Translations under genes and position numbers: made by a program | Notes under the pieces: model-generated | The model's input: only the letters and a program-made list of their open reading frames with translations | Databases searched by the model: none | Told to the model about the DNA's origin: nothing | Shown here: piece by piece, positions 1 through 8,155 of the stretch | Numbering within the stretch: the stretch's first letter is position 1 | Layout of the letters: each line of letters opens with the position of its first letter | NCBI GenBank assembly: GCA_000403295.2 | Contig: KE159605.1 | Coordinates: 1,273,409 to 1,337,408, forward strand | Origin: Lachnospiraceae bacterium M18-1 | GTDB lineage: Bacteria; Bacillota; Clostridia; Lachnospirales; Lachnospiraceae | DNA length: 64,000 nucleotides | Direction: 5' to 3'

Positions 1-2130
1 CTTCGCCCAGACAAAATCCAGGGCGACGAACATGCCAAGCAGCAGATCCCCGGAAAGCTCCGAGATATCCAGTACCACATATTTATTGGATAAGTCTACA
101 TTTGTCTGCTGGTTAAAAGTGGATGCCGAACCATGTACCAAGCGGTTTAAAATGTTTGCCATCCTCCGGCATTCCGGCTTACGAAGAAGCACCTCATACA
201 AATCTCCCAGAATCGGCATTTCCTTATAGCGTCCAGGGTCTGCCGCATTTAGCAGGCTTTTATTATCGTGGGTAATCCCTTTTTCCGCATAGGTCATGAC
301 CAGCGCTTCATCCAAAAGCTGCTTTTCCTCATGGTCTAAATCCGGAATCAGGAGGCTGAAGAAAATATGCAGGCTCTGAATCTTCATTGCCAGCTCCGAA
401 CGCTCTACCGTATACCCATCAAGAAGTTCACTGGCAGACGTATCTGCCGGCCGGATCTCCATAATATTGATACAGTTCGGGGAAGCCGGGGAAATCTGGA
501 TAAAGGCTCCGCCCGTATTCGTACATGCCCTGGCAAATTCGTGTCCTTTATCCGGCGCAATGATAAATACCTGCACATTCTTCCGCCTCAACCTAAGCGC
601 CATCAGCTGCATGGTAAAGGTCTTTCCCGCGCCGGATGTCCCTAAGATTGCAATGTTTGCATTCTTGTAAATCTTCGTATTAAAGATATCCACAATCACC
701 AGGGAATTGTTCGCCTTATTAACCCCCATCATAATCCCGTCTTTATCCGACATCTCATAGGAAGTAAAGGGATAGCAGCTTGCCACCCCGGAGGTCAGCA
801 CGTTCCTTTTGGACCGCTCATAGAGCTTCTTATCCAGATTCAGGATCGGCAGGGAGGACAAAAACGCTTCTTCTTCCCGGAACAGGCAGCTTACCGTTCC
901 GATATCCTGGGAGTTTAGAAGCTTTGTCATCTCTTTCACCCGCCATTCCACTTCCTTCTGGCTGCGCCCGGTAATGGTGATCAGCGTACTCATGTAATAA
1001 AAATCTTCGCTGCCGCCTAGTCCCCGCTTCAAATAATACCCGGCATGGATGGATTCGCTTAAGTCATCAAAATCACTGTTCGTATCATACGTATCCTTAA
1101 TCTTGGAGCGGTTCAGCCGGATCCTCCTTCCAATCCGTTCCATTGTCCGGCTTTTATCCTGCCTAAAGAAGAACAGATCCACGTCAATCCCTTCTCCCGC
1201 ATTAATCAGCAGGGAAATCCAGCCTGCCGGAACCTTTGTCCGGTATTTATGGGAAGGAATCAGAAGATAACTGTAATACAGCCCGTCCATCACCAGATAG
1301 TTCCGGTGCCTGAAATCAATGCTTTCCGGCGCAATCAGTTCTGTCACCGGGATATGCCGGATACTGTCCTCCCCGTTCTCCCGGCGGTAATAATCCGCCA
1401 CTTTCCGGGTACGCTCTTCCAGTGATTCATAGACACTGGTTCTCCGGTTTAAAATCTGATACAGCACATCCACCAGGAAACGGGTATCATTCTCATGCTC
1501 CAGTACCGCGTTTCCGCACTGTGACAGATATTTTTTTGCAGTCTGCACTGCAGACCTCATATACAAAAGGACATCCTTCTCTGCCGGATTTTTATTATGA
1601 TTGTAAGACTGGTATTCAAAGATCAGGAAAAAACGCCGGGTAACTGCCTCTTTGCGCCCCAGCGTCTCAATCAGCCCTGCATAATCCTCCTGTAAGAGCC
1701 GGACGCGTTCATCCTTCTCTTCTGCCGCTTCTTCCTTAATCTTCTCAATATACTCCGCAATGTCCGCCTTTTTCGATATGATCTTAAACTGCAGGTTCAC
1801 AGGGGCGATCTTAAGATAGGACATAAAGGACATGACAATATTCCTCTGTTCTGCGGAGGAACGCAGAAGGAAATTAATCGGCAGGATCTCAATCAGCTTG
1901 ATATACCGGTGGTCCGTGGTAAGAATGACCCCGTTTTTCACCTGCCGGATTGGGAGATAGGAGGATACCCATGTCACAGGAAGCAGGTCAGGCTCCGGTT
2001 CTTTCCCCTGTTTCGGCTTCACCTTCTCCTGCTTTCTATTTTTTTCTGTTTCCACAGATTCCCCTGTCTGCCCGGACTTTATAAGCTCCCTCTTCACTTC
2101 CTTTTCCTCTTTCATATGGGCCTTACGCAT
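1..2130 (-). CDS. VirB4-type conjugation ATPase (3' end cut by window)
   Basis: Cytoplasmic ATPase that powers type IV secretion and pilus assembly. Translating the minus strand gives a long frame with N-terminal charged segment, a VirB4/TraE-like domain and a Walker A motif GTSGAGKT (about position 640-665), followed by the region with 'IIAPDKGHEF' and 'IVMSFMSYL'-type blocks. The C-terminal part lies beyond base 1. I chose the ATG at 2130 because GGGAGGAA stands 6 bases upstream and it lies just after the PrgI stop. The frame is open further upstream to an ATG at 2349, which would overlap PrgI by about 170 bases and is less likely. It is the last visible gene of the transfer operon, after PrgI, as in Tn1549-like ICEs. 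Confidence 0.93.
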   Translation of the reverse strand, partial: MRKAHMKEEKEVKRELIKSGQTGESVETEKNRKQEKVKPKQGKEPEPDLLPVTWVSSYLPIRQVKNGVILTTDHRYIKLIEILPINFLLRSSAEQRNIVMSFMSYLKIAPVNLQFKIISKKADIAEYIEKIKEEAAEEKDERVRLLQEDYAGLIETLGRKEAVTRRFFLIFEYQSYNHNKNPAEKDVLLYMRSAVQTAKKYLSQCGNAVLEHENDTRFLVDVLYQILNRRTSVYESLEERTRKVADYYRRENGEDSIRHIPVTELIAPESIDFRHRNYLVMDGLYYSYLLIPSHKYRTKVPAGWISLLINAGEGIDVDLFFFRQDKSRTMERIGRRIRLNRSKIKDTYDTNSDFDDLSESIHAGYYLKRGLGGSEDFYYMSTLITITGRSQKEVEWRVKEMTKLLNSQDIGTVSCLFREEEAFLSSLPILNLDKKLYERSKRNVLTSGVASCYPFTSYEMSDKDGIMMGVNKANNSLVIVDIFNTKIYKNANIAILGTSGAGKTFTMQLMALRLRRKNVQVFIIAPDKGHEFARACTNTGGAFIQISPASPNCINIMEIRPADTSASELLDGYTVERSELAMKIQSLHIFFSLLIPDLDHEEKQLLDEALVMTYAEKGITHDNKSLLNAADPGRYKEMPILGDLYEVLLRKPECRRMANILNRLVHGSASTFNQQTNVDLSNKYVVLDISELSGDLLLGMFVALDFVWAK

Positions 2131-2176
2131 CCGCTCTTCCTCCCGGATCTGCTCCTGCCTCTTTTTCTTATCTTCC

Positions 2177-2632
2177 TTACGGTTTTTCTTCTCCTCCTTC
2201 TGGTTTTTCTTTTCCTCCCGCTTCGCCTGTCTCAGCTTTTGCTTCAGTTCTTTTACTTCGTTTCCGATGATCTCCGCCTCCCTTTCCTCTCCGGCTCTTA
2301 TTTTTTTGTTTCGCAAGCCTCCGGTTCCTCTTAAGCCTGTACTTCCCATCCGGAACCGTAAGCATCCTGCGCCTGTTCAGATACTTCAAAAACTGGAACA
2401 AAAAAGAGGTCAGGCTCTCTCCCTGAATCCCCAGGATGGCAAAAATAAGCGCCGGAATCAGCACCGCTACGCCGACATAGATTTTCACCCGTATGCCAAA
2501 GTCCATAGATAACAGTATCTGCAATAAAAAAACTCCCAGAATGCCCGCCTCAAATGCATTCCGAAACCTCACCCTTCCGGAGAGGATCGTCCCCTCCTGT
2601 GCAAAATTCGGTGGTATGGTATAGACATCCAC
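2177..2632 (-). CDS. PrgI family membrane protein of the T4SS
   Basis: Small inner-membrane component that precedes VirB4 in Gram-positive conjugation operons (VirB3-like position). The protein opens with the family hallmark 'VYTIPPNF', has two hydrophobic helices around residues 30-70 ('AGILGVFLLQILLS' and 'VAVLIPALIFAILGI') and a very basic Lys/Arg/Glu-rich tail. The start is taken as GTG at 2632 so that the protein begins like other PrgI members. A good AGGAGGTG lies 26 bases upstream of that GTG, which is far; an ATC codon nine bases after it is a conceivable alternative start. The longer open frame to 2848 runs into the upstream gene and is not needed. Confidence 0.85.
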   Translation of the reverse strand: MDVYTIPPNFAQEGTILSGRVRFRNAFEAGILGVFLLQILLSMDFGIRVKIYVGVAVLIPALIFAILGIQGESLTSFLFQFLKYLNRRRMLTVPDGKYRLKRNRRLAKQKNKSRRGKGGGDHRKRSKRTEAKAETGEAGGKEKPEGGEEKP

Positions 2633-2727
2633 CCGTTCTCTCTGTGCGATTTTAAAAGCACCTCCTACAAAATAGCCGGGAAAACAGCTAAAGAATTTTC
2701 TCCTTTCCTGCCGTTTCCCCAACGCTT

Positions 2728-3552
2728 TTAATGATATTTCTTTTTTCTGCTTCTTACCAATAGCCCGGCTACCAGTATCACGACGATACCTGCACCAAGG
2801 AACAAATATTTCAAATCTAAGGAATGTGTACCCATACTCCCTTCCCAAATCTTATCTTTACGACGAACCGTTTCCTTTCCTGACACTGCCTGCCTCCTTT
2901 CCCCCGTATTTTCTTCTTCCGGACGGTTCTCTGTCTCGGCGGGAGTCCCTTGTTGCTTTTTCTGGACTTCCCCTGCCTGCTGGTCTGTCACTTGAATGCT
3001 GCAAAGAAACCGCCCATTTTCTTCCATACAAAATGGCTCCCGGCTGTATTCTGCCAGATAAACATGTGTGTCATCTGCCGCCTCTGCCCGCAAAATCCGG
3101 TATCTTCCGCTGTGTGCCGGTATATTAAACTCATACAGATTCGCAGGAGATAAGACATATTTCTTTGCCGTACCGTTTTCTTCCTCCACCGTAACAGAAA
3201 TCTCCCCCGCAAACCCTTCAAAAACCTCGGAACGGAGCGCAATGGTTCCCGTCTCCTGCTCCGTGGATGTAAAATACTCCCCTGCATCCTCCCGGCCTTC
3301 CCATCTTTCCGCTTTCCTCTGCACCATTCCGTTTTCATCAAATAATACATATTTCCCAGCCTCATTGACACTGTCATACGCCCAGCCCCCTGTAATCTGC
3401 ATCCCGGCGCTGTCAAACCCGCAGCCTTCCTCCCACCTGACAATCACAGGCAGGTCTCCTAGGATTTCTTCTGCCGACACACAGCTGCCAGACATAAAAA
3501 ACACCAGACATATAATCAGGATTGTTCTGCAGATTCTTTTCTTTCCATGCAT
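2728..3552 (-). CDS. Signal-peptide surface protein with C-terminal anchor, transfer operon
   Basis: Unrecognised family. Seen: an N-terminal signal peptide (residues 1-27, 'TILIICLVFFMSGSCVSA' core), an extracellular region with Glu-rich linker around 190-235, and one C-terminal membrane helix ('YLFLGAGIVVILVAGLLV') followed by RSRKKK, so the protein is probably an outside-facing, C-terminally anchored protein. AAGGAGG lies before the ATG. It sits between the transglycosylase gene (15 bases upstream) and PrgI, the place where Tn1549-like ICEs carry a similar anchored accessory protein. A role in cell contact or in the channel is inference only. Confidence 0.75.
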   Translation of the reverse strand: MHGKKRICRTILIICLVFFMSGSCVSAEEILGDLPVIVRWEEGCGFDSAGMQITGGWAYDSVNEAGKYVLFDENGMVQRKAERWEGREDAGEYFTSTEQETGTIALRSEVFEGFAGEISVTVEEENGTAKKYVLSPANLYEFNIPAHSGRYRILRAEAADDTHVYLAEYSREPFCMEENGRFLCSIQVTDQQAGEVQKKQQGTPAETENRPEEENTGERRQAVSGKETVRRKDKIWEGSMGTHSLDLKYLFLGAGIVVILVAGLLVRSRKKKYH

Positions 3553-3566
3553 AGCACCAACCTCCT

Positions 3567-5696
3567 TTACTTCCCGATAATCCAGAATGCCCCGGCGCTT
3601 AAATCTCGTCCATAGGATTTGATGGTATTTACGCTGTACACCTTTCCGGTCCGCTCCCTGCTCGCACAGTCGGCGATGGTAATATACCCGTCCCTCGTCA
3701 CTCCGGTAAGGACGATAAAATGCCCGCTGCTCCCGCCGGTAATGGTATAGGCCTCGCAGATTTCCACTACCATCTTTCCCTCTTTTAAGGACTGCACAAC
3801 ATAGTCCATCCGGTCTTTCCCTACCCGCTCACAGGTTAAACCCCAGTGCTTTGCCGCATTGGTCGGAAAGGAATGCGCGGTTCCCACCCCGGAGACATAT
3901 TCCCCGTTACTGATGGAAAATGCACAGGTTGTCTGGGGGTTCACCGTCTGCCCCGTCAGGGTAGAGATCACGATTGCCAGGGAGGTCGGGCCGCAGCCGG
4001 CAGCGCCTATGGTGCTGGTGCCGTAAGGCATATTTTTCCAGGGTTCTTCCCCCTGGTTAAAATAGACGACCTTTTTTACGCCCCTGCCTACGGTATCATA
4101 AGTTATGATATCCCCGGTCGCGTCAATATTCCCGATATAGGAATCCGAACCGCCCCCGGTTACAAAATCCCTCCAGGAAAACAGGGAGAAAAAGGAGTCC
4201 TTCAGGGAATCTATCCCCTCGCTCATTAATTTCAGAACTTTTAACACCAGCTCAAAGGTGCTCTGGCTTGTTACATATTTGTACTCATATCCGCCGCCCG
4301 AAGAAGGGCTGGAGCTTAGGATGAGTGCCAGCGTATATTCTACGGATTTCACTTTTGCCGAAACTGCCTCTTCCGCCACCCTTTCCCCCTCTGCCTTTAG
4401 TTTCTCATAGGCAGCCTTTGTGATCTCCGTCTTCCCGGATTCTGAAAGCTGATAATATACCGTCTTTGTGGTATCGGTTTCTGTTTCCCCTGTTACCGAC
4501 CAGGAAAAAAAGCGGTCTGCATGTCCTGCCACCGCCTCCTTCAGCTGGCTGTACGGGCCGCTTAAATCCTCATCCGGATCCTCAGAGCTTCCCGTCCGCC
4601 GCTCCTGTATCGTAAGATAACCCAGTACCGTCTTCACATAATTCTGCGTTTCCTTAAACGGCGGTATCTGGTATCCATATTTGATCACATTCCCCGGACC
4701 TGCATTGTATGCGGCAATGGCAAGCTCCAGCCCGTTTGAATGGTCTTTAAACTGCTCCAGGTTCTTTGCCATATATTTCGCCCCGCCCAGGATATTCTCA
4801 CGGGCATTGTGGGGATTTACCCCCAGGGATGCCGCCGTTCCCGGCATGAGCTGCATCACACCGATCGCCCCTACTCTTGAAACCGCATTCTGGTTAAACC
4901 TTGATTCCGTCATCCCCATTGCCTTCAGCAGGGCAACAGGCACGCCATACTTCTGTGCCGCCTCCTCGAAATAAGCATCATACTGGCTGGTAAGGTCTGT
5001 TGACATCTCTCCCCAGTCGCTGGAATAACCCAAAAAAGAATGGATCGTGCCGGTATCCCAGACTTCACTTAACAGAATGGCAAGGTAATAGCTTGGATTC
5101 ATTTTTAGCTTACTCTCATATTCATCAATAACTGTAAGCTCATGCTCCGCATAATTGGAGGCTTTATCCGCCTGGATCTCCTGCAGGCCTTTGTCTCTTG
5201 CCTGTTCAATTAACGCAAGGATTTCCTGCTTATATTCTTCTTTTTTCAGGATGGCCTCGATCCGCACCTTCATGTTGAATAATTCCGCCGACTGCGCTTC
5301 ATTGGCAAATGCATCCGCATCTGCAAATCCCAGGTAAGTCAGGATAATCCCGATCATGTTTGCGATCAGGAACATCCACAGAAACAGGGCCGCGAAAATC
5401 CCTGCGATTACCTTCCGGAATGTCTTACTTGTGGCAAGGGCTCCGACCACGGTTCCTAACGGTCCCCCTAATGCCGTCCCGGTGGCAGCCCCTGCCGCCA
5501 TGCTTCCGCCTTTTGCCGCAGCGGTCACTGCATAGGCTGCCTGGGAAGTGTGGGCCGCTTTCTGCGCCGCGCCTGTCCCTTTAGCTGCCCTTTGCATCTG
5601 AACCGCCTGGTTTACTGCTTTCTGTGCCTGCACTGCCCCGTATGCTGCTCCTGCGGCCTGGTCCATTGGGGAAGCATCCGCTCTGTCCTCCTTCAT
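3567..5696 (-). CDS. Lytic transglycosylase / C39-like peptidase fusion (VirB1-like)
   Basis: Cell-wall enzyme that opens the peptidoglycan for the conjugation channel. Order: Ala/Gln-rich N-terminus, one membrane helix at about 95-122, coiled linker, an SLT transglycosylase domain at about 240-365 (catalytic Glu in 'GMTESRFN', then 'GVMQLMPGTA' and 'AIAAYNAGPGNV'), and a C-terminal papain-like C39-type domain from about 555 with Cys in 'AAGCGPTSLA', His in 'SGHFIVLTG' and Asp in 'TIADCASR'. At 709 residues it is full length and no defect is seen. GGGGGCGG precedes the ATG. It is the second complete gene after the pilin and is co-directional and tightly packed with the rest of the operon. Confidence 0.9.
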   Translation of the reverse strand: MKEDRADASPMDQAAGAAYGAVQAQKAVNQAVQMQRAAKGTGAAQKAAHTSQAAYAVTAAAKGGSMAAGAATGTALGGPLGTVVGALATSKTFRKVIAGIFAALFLWMFLIANMIGIILTYLGFADADAFANEAQSAELFNMKVRIEAILKKEEYKQEILALIEQARDKGLQEIQADKASNYAEHELTVIDEYESKLKMNPSYYLAILLSEVWDTGTIHSFLGYSSDWGEMSTDLTSQYDAYFEEAAQKYGVPVALLKAMGMTESRFNQNAVSRVGAIGVMQLMPGTAASLGVNPHNARENILGGAKYMAKNLEQFKDHSNGLELAIAAYNAGPGNVIKYGYQIPPFKETQNYVKTVLGYLTIQERRTGSSEDPDEDLSGPYSQLKEAVAGHADRFFSWSVTGETETDTTKTVYYQLSESGKTEITKAAYEKLKAEGERVAEEAVSAKVKSVEYTLALILSSSPSSGGGYEYKYVTSQSTFELVLKVLKLMSEGIDSLKDSFFSLFSWRDFVTGGGSDSYIGNIDATGDIITYDTVGRGVKKVVYFNQGEEPWKNMPYGTSTIGAAGCGPTSLAIVISTLTGQTVNPQTTCAFSISNGEYVSGVGTAHSFPTNAAKHWGLTCERVGKDRMDYVVQSLKEGKMVVEICEAYTITGGSSGHFIVLTGVTRDGYITIADCASRERTGKVYSVNTIKSYGRDLSAGAFWIIGK

Positions 5697-5711
5697 GTGC
5701 CGCCCCCTTTC

Positions 5712-7598
5712 CTACACCTTCGAATCCCCGTTTTTCGCTTTTGGATTCTGTTTTTTCTTCTTTTTCAGATCCTTCCTGGATTTCGGTACTTCCCGGAATT
5801 TCCGTTCCTCTGTGATTTTCCGATATTCCTGTTTTCTGCTCTCGGAAGATACGGTTCCTGAACCGGCACCCGGACTTCCCTGAACCTGTGTCGGCTCCGG
5901 TGTATCGAAATCATGGTAACCAAGCCCGTTCACCTCGTGCCCGCCTATAACCGGAAGAACTTTCGTATCCCCTTGTCCTGCACCGGAAGGACTATCCGTC
6001 AGCTCCATCCCATGCCCTGGCTCATGAAGCGCTGTTTCTCCTCCGAATACCGGAGCATTTCCTGTCTCTATGCCTCCTTCCGAATCAAAGGATTCTGTAC
6101 TGCTGATACCGGCCTCACTTCCAATCTCACTAAGGATCCCCTGTGTTTCAGCAGAAAGCCCTGTCTCTGCTGTATGGCTGCCTGCGGAAATACTGCCGTC
6201 TTTCTCAAAGCCATCCATATCGCTTCCGATTCCGGCATCCTCTGCCCCGCTGTCTCCAGGCACAGTACCCTCTAAGTTCATGCCTGCATCCTCGGTTTCT
6301 CCTGTCTCCGGTTCCTCTTCCTCTACCGGATAATCTCCCAGTTCTCCGGATGCGCTGCCTTCCACGCCAAAGACCGTCTCTGTATTCTGTTCTTCCATTC
6401 CGGCCAGATCCTCGCTTCCAGGCCCGTCCTCCGGCATCATGCCCATTTCCTCCAGGACACTTCCCTCTCCGTCTGCCATGGTATCGAAATCACCGGATTC
6501 CAGGCCTGCATCTGCCAGTTCTTCCTCCATGCCGCTGCCAAAGTCCGTTCCGTCCTCTGCCTGTATGCCGTCTGCTCCAAGCCCCATCGGAATCGGTCCC
6601 CCTGTATCCATCATGCCGGAACCGTCCATATAGGAATCATTTCCTGCGCCGGTCCCTTCTCCGTTTCCGGAAGGGCCTCCTGCCGTCTGGCTGCTCCCTC
6701 TCCCCACATGGGAAAAGATCCGTCCGGCTGCCATCATCAGTCCTAAAGCGCCCATTCCCGTTGACGGACGGCCTAAATTTACGCCAAGCGAAGACAGGTA
6801 GGAATCCAGCTTAAAGGTCACTTTACAGAACCCGACCAGACAGAGCGTCGCCGCAAAGAACTTGGTAAACCCATAGCTGCTGGCAGTTAAATTCCCATAG
6901 CCGGATAAGAACATCTTCAGGCACCAGGAATTTAAAATGATCAGGACAATCTGCCCGCCGAACATCTTCGACCAGGAGGCAAGAATGTTATTGGTTGCCT
7001 TCGAGCCCCCGGTCCCAAACGCCAGCGGCGCCGTATAAGAAAATACGCCAAGCAGCACATACCGTTCTGCGATCACAAACAGCATTTTAAAATAATTCCA
7101 TGCCACCACAAACTGTAAGATCAAAGTCAGGATTGCAATGTTTAAGCTGTCAATCCCGATTCCTGCCGTAATCCCCTCCAATACGGAAACATACTCGGAA
7201 AAGCTGCTCACCTCGATCTCGGTTCCTGCCACCCACTGATAAGGCGTTCCCGCCACCTTCAGGATGTAATCCACCATCGGCTTTGCTGCCACAATAAAAA
7301 ACAGACAGATCCCGCTGCGCAATACCAGCTCCACCGGATCCTCGCTTGCGACCCCCGCCTTTCCGAACATGCTCTTAAAAAGCTGCCAGACACAGATCAG
7401 AAGAAGAAGCGCCGCCCCCATAGGCAGAATGGCATTGGAATAGAGATCGCCTGCCACAGAAAACAACTCCTCAAATAAACTTAAGTCACAGGATAAAAGC
7501 TCCGTGAACATATCTGTCACTAAGGACATCATATCAACAACGAACTGCGAACACAGCTCCCGGATACCTTCTATCAATAATTCTAATAACCATCCCAT
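5712..7598 (-). CDS. TrbL/VirB6-like polytopic membrane protein
   Basis: Predicted channel protein of the type IV secretion system. The first half (to about residue 310) has several hydrophobic helices ('AILPMGAALLLLICVW', 'GICLFFIVAAKPMVDYIL', 'IAILTLILQFVVAWNYF', 'VLLGVFSYTAPLAFGTG'), as in the CD1107/TrbL group. The second half is long, acidic and Gly/Ser/Glu-rich with low complexity, ending in a Lys-rich stretch, and is probably cytoplasmic and disordered. The large C-terminal tail is common in ICE homologues. The ribosome site (GGTGAAAG) is modest. The gene lies between the broken pilin and the transglycosylase gene; polar effects of the IS66 insertion upstream are expected. Confidence 0.87.
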   Translation of the reverse strand: MGWLLELLIEGIRELCSQFVVDMMSLVTDMFTELLSCDLSLFEELFSVAGDLYSNAILPMGAALLLLICVWQLFKSMFGKAGVASEDPVELVLRSGICLFFIVAAKPMVDYILKVAGTPYQWVAGTEIEVSSFSEYVSVLEGITAGIGIDSLNIAILTLILQFVVAWNYFKMLFVIAERYVLLGVFSYTAPLAFGTGGSKATNNILASWSKMFGGQIVLIILNSWCLKMFLSGYGNLTASSYGFTKFFAATLCLVGFCKVTFKLDSYLSSLGVNLGRPSTGMGALGLMMAAGRIFSHVGRGSSQTAGGPSGNGEGTGAGNDSYMDGSGMMDTGGPIPMGLGADGIQAEDGTDFGSGMEEELADAGLESGDFDTMADGEGSVLEEMGMMPEDGPGSEDLAGMEEQNTETVFGVEGSASGELGDYPVEEEEPETGETEDAGMNLEGTVPGDSGAEDAGIGSDMDGFEKDGSISAGSHTAETGLSAETQGILSEIGSEAGISSTESFDSEGGIETGNAPVFGGETALHEPGHGMELTDSPSGAGQGDTKVLPVIGGHEVNGLGYHDFDTPEPTQVQGSPGAGSGTVSSESRKQEYRKITEERKFREVPKSRKDLKKKKKQNPKAKNGDSKV

Positions 7599-7673
7599 AT
7601 TTTATCTTTCACCTGTTAAGGCATCCCCCTTTCTGCCGGGAGAGCGCCGGCACATGTTTATCTGTCCGGCATT

Positions 7674-7920
7674 TTAGCCGCCGAACATACTCTTTGGAAT
7701 AATACTCTCAAAATAGGTCACGATTGCGCCAAGCGTCATGAGCGCCACCCAGCATACGATGATCCGCTTCAGCCATGACCTGGATTCATCTACGGTCCGC
7801 CCGGATTTTGAGAAATTCATCAGAAACAGGCACACTGCCGAGCATACGACAGCCGCCACGGTTGCAATGCCGGCTACATCCTTATAGACCGTCTGCATGG
7901 CATTCTTTGCCGTATCAAAG
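7674..7920 (-). pseudogene. VirB2-like pilin gene, 3' part (split by IS66)
   Basis: This part encodes the last 80 or so residues of a small pilin-like protein with two membrane helices ('VAGIATVAAVVCSAVCLFLM' and 'IIVCWVALMTLGAIVTYF') and a C-terminal 'SMFGG'. The IS66 element begins exactly at 7921. Joining this segment to the 5' part beyond 11045 and removing one 8-bp duplication gives an uninterrupted 130-residue protein with signal peptide. An ORF from 8006 still reads through the junction, using about 29 codons made from IS66 terminal sequence in place of the lost signal peptide, so a chimeric protein might be made but would probably not be exported normally. Confidence 0.85.
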
Positions 7921-7979
7921 GTAAGCGATGAATAACCTGCCGGTTTTACATATTCTAAAATCTGTGGGATAATCTTTTT
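7921..7979. repeat. IS66 copy 1 left terminal inverted repeat
   Basis: 59-bp imperfect inverted repeat matching 10979-11037. The outer 15 bases are identical; the inner part differs at roughly a dozen positions. Confidence 0.85.
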
Positions 7980-8155
7980 GATGGATAAGTGATTGACCGT
8001 ATTCAAGATCTGTTCATAATAAGTTCTTAATAGAACCGAAGTATATTAGATTTATAAGTTTAAAAACGGAAAAAGGCTCCATAGCCTCCTGGAACGATAA
8101 ACAGGATATCGCTTTTTATCAGCGATTGTTTTTTATCACAAATAAGGGGCAGCTA

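Noticed and set aside
1909..2334. 141-codon plus-strand frame rich in Leu/Phe
   Set aside because: It is the antisense of the Lys/Glu-rich PrgI tail and VirB4 start; no ribosome site and low-complexity composition.
5695..6814. Several long plus-strand frames opposite the trbL-like gene
   Set aside because: They mirror the low-complexity acidic tail of the minus-strand gene; no start context.
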